This document shows positions 1-6,371 of a DNA stretch of 6,371 nucleotides, piece after piece. A model generated the notes under the pieces. The model had not been told where the DNA came from. It saw nothing but the letters and a program-made list of their open reading frames with translations, and searched no databases. The stretch spans positions 1 through 6,371 of the forward strand of contig JAJAZI010000235.1 of assembly GCA_026785785.1 (NCBI GenBank), written 5' to 3'. This DNA comes from Microbacteriaceae bacterium. Its GTDB lineage: Bacteria > Actinomycetota > Actinomycetes > Actinomycetales > Microbacteriaceae. Position 1 is the first letter of the stretch, and each line of letters starts with the position of its first letter. Both the position numbers and the translations under genes were made by a program.

Positions 1-1057
1 CGCCGTGCGGACAGCGCTCGTGTCGGCGATCCCCATCGCCAGCGCCCCCGCCAGCGCCCCCGCGATCCCCATCGCCAGCGCCCCCGCCCCCGCCAGCGCC
101 AGCGCCAGCCGTGTCGCCGCCGCAGGCACCGCCACCCGCCCCCTCGTCCTTGTCGCACTCAGCGGCGGCGCCGACTCGCTCGCCCTCGCCGCGGCGGCCG
201 CGTTCGAGGCTCCCCGGCTCGGGCTGCGGGCGGGCGCCGTGATCGTCGACCATCGGCTGCAGCCCGGCTCCGCGGATGCCGCAGCGCAGGCCGCCCTCGC
301 CGCCACAGCGCTCGGACTCGACCCGGTTCTCGTGCGCGAGGTCACCGTCGACGGCGCCGGAGGACCGGAGGCGGCCGCCCGCGACGCCCGCTACGCCGCC
401 CTCGACGCCGCCCTCGCCGAGACCGGAGCCACCCGCCTGCTTCTCGGCCACACCCTCGACGACCAGGCCGAGACCGTGCTGCTCGGCCTGGCGCGCGGCA
501 GCGGCGCCTCGAGCCTCTGGGGCATGGCCCGGGAATCCGGCGCCTACCTGAGGCCGCTGCTCGGCATCCGCCGCCTGACCACGGAGCAGGCCTGCGCGGA
601 CGCCGGGCTCGAGCCCTGGCACGACCCGCAGAACACCCATTCCGTGTACACCCGGGTGCGCGTGCGCCAGCGGGTGCTCCCCGCCCTCGAGCGCGAACTC
701 GGGCCGGGGGTCGCCGAGGCCCTCGCGCGCACGGCCGAGCAGTTGCGGGAGGATGCCGAGGCGCTGGACCACTTCGCATCCGAGATCATCGAGGAACTTG
801 CCGAACCTGCCGAGGCCGGCATCTCGCTGCCCGTCGCCGCGCTCGCCGCGAACCCGCCCGCGCTGCGCCAGCGGCTCATCCGCCTGGTGGTGCGGGCCGA
901 GTTCCACGTCTCGCTCGGCCGCGTGCACACCCTCGAGGTCGCGCGCCTCGTCACCGATTGGCACGGGCAGGGGGCGCTGGACCTCCCCGGCGTTAGGGTG
1001 GAACGGCGACACGGTCTGATCGTCTTCAGCGCTGGCGCCATCCACCCCCACGGCTGA
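1..1057 (+). CDS. tilS: tRNA(Ile)-lysidine synthetase TilS, 5' end outside the window
   Basis: TilS uses ATP to attach lysine to C34 of the tRNA(Ile) CAU anticodon, switching its codon and amino-acid identity; it is cytoplasmic and normally essential. Numbered from the GTG at position 5, the PP-loop ATPase motif SGGADS is at residues 53-58. Family motifs follow: VDHRLQPGS (81-89), GHTLDDQAET (148-157), YLRPLL (181-186) and PWHDPQN (204-210), then a helical C-terminal part. The frame is open to the left edge, and the first in-window codons (A-V-R-T-A-L) resemble the helix that normally lies some residues inside TilS. I therefore treat the gene as 5' truncated rather than starting at GTG 5. Between that helix and the PP-loop lies an Ala/Pro/Ser-rich linker of about 40 residues, some 30 longer than I expect, built on a tandem repeat. 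The stop is TGA at 1055-1057 and hpt follows after 19 bp. Function is near certain; the start is unknown. Confidence 0.93.
   Translation, partial: AVRTALVSAIPIASAPASAPAIPIASAPAPASASASRVAAAGTATRPLVLVALSGGADSLALAAAAAFEAPRLGLRAGAVIVDHRLQPGSADAAAQAALAATALGLDPVLVREVTVDGAGGPEAAARDARYAALDAALAETGATRLLLGHTLDDQAETVLLGLARGSGASSLWGMARESGAYLRPLLGIRRLTTEQACADAGLEPWHDPQNTHSVYTRVRVRQRVLPALERELGPGVAEALARTAEQLREDAEALDHFASEIIEELAEPAEAGISLPVAALAANPPALRQRLIRLVVRAEFHVSLGRVHTLEVARLVTDWHGQGALDLPGVRVERRHGLIVFSAGAIHPHG
26..97 (+). repeat. Tandem 36-bp in-frame repeat inside tilS
   Basis: Two adjacent 36-bp units (26-61 and 62-97) share their first 27 bases exactly (26-52 and 62-88); the last 9 bases are rearranged copies of the same Ala, Pro and Ser codons. 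Each unit encodes 12 residues beginning AIPIASAPA, so the reading frame is kept. Further GCCAGC units continue to about 109 and extend the Ala-Ser run. This looks like replication slippage in a G/C-rich coding region. The product segment should be disordered. Confidence 0.9.
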
Positions 1058-1076
1058 CACGACCCACCGGAGCAAC

Positions 1077-1631
1077 ATGCAACTCACCGACATTGCCGAC
1101 GACCTCCACTCGACGCTCTACACCGAGAAGCAGATCCACGACAAGATCGCCGAGCTCGCCGCCCGCATCGACGCCGACTACGCGGGGGAGACCCTCCTGC
1201 TCGTCGGCGTTCTCAAGGGCGCGGTGATGGTGATGGCCGACCTCGCGCGGGCGCTCACCCTGCCGATCGAGATGGACTGGATGGCGGTGTCGTCGTACGG
1301 CTCCGGCACGCAGTCGTCGGGCGTCGTGCGAATTCTCAAGGACCTCGACACCGACCTCACCGGGCGCAAGGTGCTCATCGTCGAGGACATCATCGACTCG
1401 GGGCTGACCCTCTCCTGGCTGCGCGCCAACCTCGCGAGCCGCGGCGCGGCATCCGTCGAGATCTGCGCCCTGCTGCGCAAGCCCAAGGCGGCGAAGGTCG
1501 ACGTCGACGTGCGCTACGCGGGCTTCGAGATCGGCAACGAGTTCGTGATCGGCTACGGGCTCGACTACCAGGAGAAGTACCGCAACCTGCGGGGAATCGG
1601 CGTGCTTGCGCCCCACGTCTACGGCGACTGA
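1077..1631 (+). CDS. hpt: Hypoxanthine phosphoribosyltransferase
   Basis: Cytoplasmic purine-salvage enzyme that joins hypoxanthine (usually also guanine) to PRPP, giving IMP or GMP. The 184-residue product has the usual family length. Visible landmarks are GVLKGA (44-49), the flexible active-site loop SSYGSGTQSSG (72-82), the PRPP-binding signature VLIVEDIIDSGLT (99-111) with the acidic pair E103-D104, and the C-terminal FVIGYGLDYQEKYRNL segment (156-171) that holds the purine. The ATG start follows a GGAG at 1069-1072 with 4 nt between them; the N-terminus (IADDLHSTLYTEKQI) lines up with actinobacterial homologues. It lies 19 bp after tilS and so is probably cotranscribed with it. tilS-hpt-ftsH is a conserved neighbourhood also known from Bacillus. 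No terminator is apparent downstream. Confidence 0.97.
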   Translation: MQLTDIADDLHSTLYTEKQIHDKIAELAARIDADYAGETLLLVGVLKGAVMVMADLARALTLPIEMDWMAVSSYGSGTQSSGVVRILKDLDTDLTGRKVLIVEDIIDSGLTLSWLRANLASRGAASVEICALLRKPKAAKVDVDVRYAGFEIGNEFVIGYGLDYQEKYRNLRGIGVLAPHVYGD

Positions 1632-1695
1632 CTCCCAGGCCCGGTCATTAAGCCGCCAGCAAACACGCGGGGGGCATCCAGCCCGACGGCGGTAC

Positions 1696-1724
1696 CCTTG
1701 CAGTCACCACCTCACACCTTGCAG
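1696..1724 (+). repeat. 8-bp direct repeat spaced 21 bp upstream of ftsH
   Basis: CCTTGCAG occurs at 1696-1703 and again at 1717-1724, 21 bp start to start, which is two turns of the helix. The first copy overlaps the candidate -10 element and the second runs into the Shine-Dalgarno-like AGAAAGG. The spacing would suit a dimeric regulator reading one face of the DNA, but an 8-bp repeat could also be chance. Confidence 0.5.
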
Positions 1725-1749
1725 AAAGGCGCCGGGCCGACACCCGGGA
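1723..1749 (+). promoter_or_regulatory. ftsH ribosome-binding region: distant SD, hairpin, weak proximal SD
   Basis: AGAAAGG (1723-1729) can pair with the CCUUUCU tail of actinobacterial 16S rRNA but ends 24 nt before the ftsH ATG, too far for normal initiation. Between them CCGGG (1732-1736) and CCCGG (1743-1747) can form a 5-bp all-G/C stem with a 6-nt loop. Folding would remove 16 nt and leave an effective spacing of 8 nt. The only nearer SD-like sequence is GGGA at 1746-1749, 4 nt from ATG and partly inside the stem. No alternative start codon lies between AGAAAGG and ATG 1754. The sequence elements are seen; the bridging function is inference. Confidence 0.45.
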
Positions 1750-1753
1750 CACT

Positions 1754-3751
<1,998 letters not shown>

Positions 3752-3754
3752 CCC

Positions 3755-4330
3755 GTGGCCGGCATCGATACCGATCGCATCGCCGCCGCCGTCGCCGAGA
3801 TCCTCGCCGCGATCGGCGAGGACCCGACGCGGCCGGGACTCGCCGACACCCCGCGCCGGGTCGCGCTGGCGCACGCCGAATACTTCTCCGGCCTCGGCCG
3901 CGATCCGCTCGAGCATCTCGCCAACACGCTCCCGGCGGATACCGCGGCGGGCGACCTGGTGTTGCTGCGCGACATCGAGGTGCGTTCGATGTGCGAGCAC
4001 CACCTCCTTCCGTTCACGGGGGTGGCCCACATCGCCTACGTCCCGCGCGAGAAGATCATCGGACTTGGCCGTCTACCCCTCGTGGTAGATACGCTTGCCT
4101 CGCGCCCGCAGCTCCAGGAGCGATTGACCGAGGAGATTGCGGATGCCGTTCAAGCAGGTCTTGATCCCCGTGGGGTGCTCGTCGTCGTCGACGCGGTCCA
4201 CCAGTGTGTTTCGGCGCGCGGTGTGCGCCAAACGCGGAGTTCGACGGTGACGATGGCAGCGCGCGGCACGCTCGCGGATCCCGCTGGGCGGGCCGAAATC
4301 ATCACGATGATCGGAGCGCCCCGTGACTGA
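3755..4330 (+). CDS. folE: GTP cyclohydrolase I FolE
   Basis: Converts GTP to 7,8-dihydroneopterin triphosphate plus formate, the first committed step of folate synthesis, as a cytoplasmic multimer. The 191-residue product shows the zinc site C80 and H83 in SMCEHHLLPF and C151 in DAVHQCVSARGVR, with family segments RPQLQERLTEEIADAV (117-132) and RSSTVTM (161-167). The GTG start puts DTDRIAAAVAEIL at the normal N-terminal position. It lies 3 nt after the ftsH stop with no recognisable Shine-Dalgarno, which suggests reinitiation by ribosomes finishing ftsH. The end overlaps folP by 8 nt (GTGACTGA). Two oddities: codons 103-139 use many A/T-ending codons, and the segment corresponding to the family's GLSK-x-x-R motif reads GLGRLPL, with Leu at 109. 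The zinc ligands are intact, so I expect an active enzyme. Confidence 0.96.
   Translation: MAGIDTDRIAAAVAEILAAIGEDPTRPGLADTPRRVALAHAEYFSGLGRDPLEHLANTLPADTAAGDLVLLRDIEVRSMCEHHLLPFTGVAHIAYVPREKIIGLGRLPLVVDTLASRPQLQERLTEEIADAVQAGLDPRGVLVVVDAVHQCVSARGVRQTRSSTVTMAARGTLADPAGRAEIITMIGAPRD
4313..4316 (+). promoter_or_regulatory. folP ribosome-binding site inside the folE end
   Basis: GGAG lies 6 nt before the GTG at 4323 and supports that start, which overlaps the folE stop. folP can therefore be initiated independently as well as by coupling. Confidence 0.6.
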
Positions 4331-5204
4331 CCCGTCCGCCACCCACGTAGCCGCGCCCCCCAAGCGGTCCCGGCGCGCGAAGCCGGCCGCGTCCCGTCCG
4401 ACCGGCCCGGTCAGGCCGCTCATCCTCGGCATCCTCAACGTCACCCCCGACTCGTTCAGCGACGGAGGCGCTCACGGCTCGGTCGGCGCGGCCGTCGAGT
4501 ATGCGGTCCACATGCGGGAGTGCGGCGACGACCTCATGGACGTCGGCGGCGAGTCGACGAGGCCCGGATCCGAGCGGCTCCCGGGCGAGGAGGAGCAGCG
4601 CCGAGTGCTGCCCGTGCTCGACGAGCTGGCCAAGCGGCGCATCCCGGTCAGCATCGACACGATGAACGCGAGCACCGCTGCGGCAGCCGCCGAGCGGGGC
4701 GCCGCGATCATTAACGACGTGTCCGGCGGAACCGCCGATGCCGACATGGCGAGAGTCGCGGCCGAGACCGGGCTCATGTTCATCGCGATGCACTCGCGCG
4801 GGCCGAGCGGGGCGCGCACCTCCTACCGCGACGTCGTCGGCGAGGTGCGCCTCGAACTCGAGTACCGCGTCGCGGCGCTGATCATGGAAGGGGTGCACCC
4901 CGGGCAGATCATCGTCGACCCCGGAATCGGCTTCGCGAAGGACTCCGCCCAGAGCTGGGAGCTGCTCGGTGGCCTGCGCGAGCTGCGCGCCCTCGGCCAC
5001 CCGCTCCTCGTCGGCGCCTCCCGCAAGCGACTCCTCGGCGAGCTGTTGCCCGAGGGCGCCAAGCCCCGAAAGCGGGACGCGGCAACCGCCGTGATCAGCG
5101 CGCTGGCGGCCGAGGCGGGCGCTTGGGGCGTTCGCGTGCACGACGTGCCGGCGACCAAGGCGGCCCTCGACGTGTGGAGCGCCATGAACGGAGCGAAGCG
5201 GTGA
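4323..5204 (+). CDS. folP: Dihydropteroate synthase FolP
   Basis: Condenses 6-hydroxymethyl-7,8-dihydropterin pyrophosphate with p-aminobenzoate to give dihydropteroate; it is the sulfonamide target. The 293-residue product carries the TIM-barrel motifs in order: ILNVTPDSFSDGG (37-49), GGESTRPG (75-82), SIDT (110-113), INDVSGG (130-136), MH (156-157), VDPGIGFAK (198-206), GASRKR (231-236) and RVHDV (271-275). All pterin- and pABA-site segments look wild type, including F45 in the first loop and P81 in STRPG. The first 30 residues or so (AAPPKRSRRAKPAASRPTGP) form a basic, Pro/Ala-rich extension before the core, longer than a minimal DHPS and probably disordered. The GTG start has a GGAG 6 nt upstream. 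The stop TGA (5202-5204) overlaps the folB GTG by 4 nt. Confidence 0.97.
   Translation: MTDPSATHVAAPPKRSRRAKPAASRPTGPVRPLILGILNVTPDSFSDGGAHGSVGAAVEYAVHMRECGDDLMDVGGESTRPGSERLPGEEEQRRVLPVLDELAKRRIPVSIDTMNASTAAAAAERGAAIINDVSGGTADADMARVAAETGLMFIAMHSRGPSGARTSYRDVVGEVRLELEYRVAALIMEGVHPGQIIVDPGIGFAKDSAQSWELLGGLRELRALGHPLLVGASRKRLLGELLPEGAKPRKRDAATAVISALAAEAGAWGVRVHDVPATKAALDVWSAMNGAKR
5190..5193 (+). promoter_or_regulatory. folB ribosome-binding site that decides its start
   Basis: GGAG lies 7 nt before GTG 5201, inside the last codons of folP. It supports 5201 as the folB start, and hence translation of the long N-terminal extension, over the in-frame GTG at 5372, which has no such site. Confidence 0.6.
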
Positions 5205-5812
5205 CCGCGAGCCAGGACGAGTCCCCTTCGACCCCGGCCACGCCTTCGATCCCTTCGACCCCGGCGACGCCTTCGACCCCTCCGGCACCGGAGCTCACCG
5301 GTCCCGAGCCGACCAGGCCGACCCCGCCGGCACCGGAGCTCGCCGGTCCCGAGCCGACGAGGCCGACCCGGGTGCCGGAACACCAGCATCCGGCACCGAA
5401 GATCACCGGGCCCGAGCCCACCGGCGAGGAGCCCGAGTCCGGGCCGCTGCCGCTCGACTCGATCACGCTCACCGGGCTGCGCGCGGCCGCACACCACGGT
5501 GTCTTCGAGCACGAGCGGACCGAGGGCCAGGAGTTCGTCATCGACGTCACCGTGTGGCTCGACTTTGCAGCGGCAGCGGCGAGCGACGCGCTCGAGCGCA
5601 CGATCCACTACGGCGTGCTCGCCGAGGAGGTCGTCGCCGCGGTGGAGCGCGACCCGGTCGACCTCATCGAGACCGTCGCCGAGCGCATCGCCGCCGTCGT
5701 GCTCGAGCACCGGCCCGCCCGCCGCGTGCGGGTGACGCTGCACAAGCCGTCGGCGCCCATCACGGTGCCGTTCGCCGACGTCGCAGTGACCATCACGCGG
5801 GCGCGCCCGTGA
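5201..5812 (+). CDS. folB: Dihydroneopterin aldolase FolB with long Pro/Thr-rich N-terminal extension
   Basis: Cleaves 7,8-dihydroneopterin to 6-hydroxymethyl-7,8-dihydropterin plus glycolaldehyde; the family is octameric and cytoplasmic. The aldolase core spans about residues 85-203 of 203 and is near the usual full length of 115-125. Catalytic positions are kept: E105 (E22 of the Staphylococcus enzyme), Y137 in TIHYG, E157 in DLIETVAERI, and K182 in LHKPSAPI. Residues 1-84 are unusual: a Ser/Thr/Pro/Glu-rich region made of a 9-residue duplication (PSTPATPS-type) and repeats around ELTGPEPTRPT. It has no signal peptide or membrane segment. The start GTG 5201 overlaps the folP stop as GTGA and has a GGAG 7 nt upstream. 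The only other in-frame start before the core is GTG 5372 (V58), without an SD and still leaving 27 extra residues. The stop overlaps the folK GTG by 4 nt. Function is confident; the role of the extension is unknown. Confidence 0.94.
   Translation: MTASQDESPSTPATPSIPSTPATPSTPPAPELTGPEPTRPTPPAPELAGPEPTRPTRVPEHQHPAPKITGPEPTGEEPESGPLPLDSITLTGLRAAAHHGVFEHERTEGQEFVIDVTVWLDFAAAAASDALERTIHYGVLAEEVVAAVERDPVDLIETVAERIAAVVLEHRPARRVRVTLHKPSAPITVPFADVAVTITRARP
5224..5277 (+). repeat. Tandem 27-bp repeat in the folB 5' region
   Basis: Two adjacent 27-bp units (5224-5250 and 5251-5277) differ at two positions. Both are in frame and encode PSTPATPSI and PSTPATPST. The shorter motif CCTTCGA recurs four times in this stretch, so the unit itself looks built from smaller duplications. 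Confidence 0.9.
5282..5434 (+). repeat. 45-bp repeat, two close copies and one degenerate copy, in folB
   Basis: Units at 5282-5326 and 5327-5371 are directly adjacent and differ at 3 of 45 positions. Both encode PAPELxGPEPTRPTx-type segments (x is Thr or Ala at the first site). After an 18-nt spacer a third, diverged copy occupies 5390-5434 and encodes PAPKITGPEPTGEEP. All keep the folB frame. The graded divergence suggests an older duplication followed by a more recent one. Confidence 0.88.
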
Positions 5813-6371
5813 TCCGCGAGGAGCGGATGCGGGTCGAGCTTCCGGCCGTGATCGCCCTCGGCAGCAACCTCGGCGACCGCGAGAAGGCTCTGCGGGATGC
5901 GGTGCGCGCGATCAACGCGCTGCCCGGCGTTGTTGTCAGCGCAGCGTCCGAGATCGTGGAGTCGCCCGCGCTGAAGCCGGACGGTGTCGACGAGAGCGCC
6001 CCGAGCTATCTCAACGCGGTCATCGGCGTGCGCAGCGCGATCAGCCCGGAGCAGCTCCTCGACGGCCTCAACGAGATCGAGCAGCGGCTCGGCCGGGTGC
6101 GCACCGAGCGCTGGGGCGATCGCACGATCGACCTCGACATCATCACCGCGGCCGGGCCGCACAAGAACAACGACCGGCTCACCCTGCCGCATCCGCGGGC
6201 CTGGCAGCGGGGGTTCGTGCTCGTGCCGTGGGCGCAGCTGAACCCTGCCGCCCAGCTGCCCGGGCACGGCCCGGTCGCCGGGCTCGCCGCGGCGACGACC
6301 GACGTGGTGCTGCCGTATCCCGCGCCACCGCTCATGTCGGCGCTGCGGTCGGGCGGCGCATCCGGCTCGGC
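5809..6371 (+). CDS. folK: 2-amino-4-hydroxy-6-hydroxymethyldihydropteridine pyrophosphokinase FolK, 3' end outside the window
   Basis: Transfers pyrophosphate from ATP to 6-hydroxymethyl-7,8-dihydropterin, giving the substrate of FolP. The frame stays open to the right edge; 187 complete codons are visible. Motifs are IALGSNLGDR (15-24), SPALKPDGVDESAPSYLNAV (52-71), the EIEQRLGRVRTERWG segment (89-103), the catalytic and metal-binding DRTIDLDII (104-112, with D108 and D110), and LPHPRAWQRGFVLVPW (126-141). These cover essentially the whole HPPK domain, so only the C-terminal tail is missing. Two in-frame starts compete: GTG 5809, overlapping the folB stop as GTGA just as folB does with folP, and ATG 5827 with GAGGAG 3 nt upstream. 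I give 5809 but cannot exclude 5827, which would remove six residues. The residue before the signature Arg is Asp rather than the usual Pro. Confidence 0.95.
   Translation, partial: MIREERMRVELPAVIALGSNLGDREKALRDAVRAINALPGVVVSAASEIVESPALKPDGVDESAPSYLNAVIGVRSAISPEQLLDGLNEIEQRLGRVRTERWGDRTIDLDIITAAGPHKNNDRLTLPHPRAWQRGFVLVPWAQLNPAAQLPGHGPVAGLAAATTDVVLPYPAPPLMSALRSGGASGS
5818..5823 (+). promoter_or_regulatory. Possible ribosome-binding site for the alternative folK start
   Basis: GAGGAG ends 3 nt before ATG 5827. It is a better SD match than anything upstream of GTG 5809, but the spacing is short. It either marks the true folK start or is simply the Glu-Glu codon pair of a protein starting at 5809. 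Confidence 0.4.

Larger units (their letters stand above)
1632..1753 (+). promoter_or_regulatory. hpt-ftsH intergenic leader with possible weak promoter
   Basis: This 122-bp gap is the only sizeable non-coding stretch in the window. TACCCT at 1693-1698 fits the TAnnnT pattern of a -10 element and would start a transcript near 1704-1706, leaving a leader of about 50 nt before ftsH. The position expected for the -35 box (about 1669-1675) is a G run with no match to TTGACA, so the promoter call is weak. I see no stem followed by a T run, so no intrinsic terminator for hpt. ftsH may be transcribed from here, by readthrough from tilS-hpt, or both. Confidence 0.3.

Noticed and set aside
5..7. GTG 5 as the true tilS start
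   Set aside because: The frame is open to base 1, and the adjoining A-V-R-T-A-L resembles an internal TilS helix, so the start is probably upstream of the window.
1026..1616. Antisense open frame opposite hpt
   Set aside because: hpt is complete with all active-site motifs; the antisense product is compositionally biased and has no support.
1652..1693. CCGCC/GGCGG inverted match in the hpt-ftsH gap as a terminator
   Set aside because: The stem is only about 5 bp with a loop of about 30 nt, and no T run follows.
1632..1753. Riboswitch or RNA gene in the ftsH leader
   Set aside because: The region is short, and I recognise no conserved aptamer core, tRNA-like fold or paired structure beyond one 5-bp hairpin.
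5123..5203. Upstream in-frame TTG start for folB
   Set aside because: It would overlap folP by about 80 nt through that gene's conserved C-terminus. GTG 5201 has an SD and the tight GTGA overlap.
5372..5374. Internal in-frame GTG as the real folB start
   Set aside because: It has no SD, and it still leaves 27 non-core residues, so it would not restore a normal FolB. Kept as a possibility only.
4302..6267. Antisense open frames opposite folP, folB and folK, including a Gly/Ser/Val-rich repeat-containing one
   Set aside because: The apparent repeat protein is the reverse complement of the folB repeats. None shows a recognisable domain, and all overlap well-supported genes.

Overview
The window is a G+C-rich, densely packed, single-strand block of housekeeping genes from the chromosome of a high-G+C Gram-positive bacterium. 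The order tilS-hpt-ftsH-folE-folP-folB-folK, the strong G/C preference at third codon positions, the frequent GTG starts and the stop/start overlaps point to Actinomycetota. From remembered family sequences I lean towards Microbacteriaceae; the actinobacterial placement is firm, the family is inference. All seven genes are on the + strand. No RNA gene, mobile element, CRISPR array or phage gene is visible.

Left part (1-1631): the 3' portion of tilS (tRNA(Ile) lysidine synthetase, 5' end outside the window) is followed 19 bp later by hpt (hypoxanthine phosphoribosyltransferase). The TilS N-terminal region carries an in-frame tandem 36-bp repeat, giving an Ala/Pro/Ser linker just before the ATP-binding loop. 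Middle part (1632-3751): a 122-bp gap, the only sizeable non-coding stretch, precedes ftsH, the membrane-anchored AAA+ zinc protease. The gap holds a possible -10 element, an 8-bp direct repeat spaced 21 bp, and a small G/C hairpin between a good Shine-Dalgarno sequence and the ftsH start codon. No terminator is seen, so readthrough from hpt is possible.

Right part (3752-6371): four folate genes follow ftsH almost without gaps. They are folE (GTP cyclohydrolase I), folP (dihydropteroate synthase), folB (dihydroneopterin aldolase) and folK (HPPK, running off the right edge). folE starts 3 nt after the ftsH stop, folE/folP overlap by 8 nt and folP/folB by 4 nt. folB/folK overlap by 4 nt if folK starts at its GTG. 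FolE makes dihydroneopterin triphosphate; after dephosphorylation FolB makes hydroxymethyl-dihydropterin, FolK pyrophosphorylates it and FolP joins it to p-aminobenzoate. The dephosphorylating enzyme, p-aminobenzoate synthesis, FolC and dihydrofolate reductase are not here.

I found no new system. The main oddities are a roughly 84-residue Pro/Thr-rich, tandemly repeated extension in front of the FolB core, the repeat-expanded linker in TilS, the ftsH leader architecture, and a patch of unusual codon use with a nearby substitution in folE.
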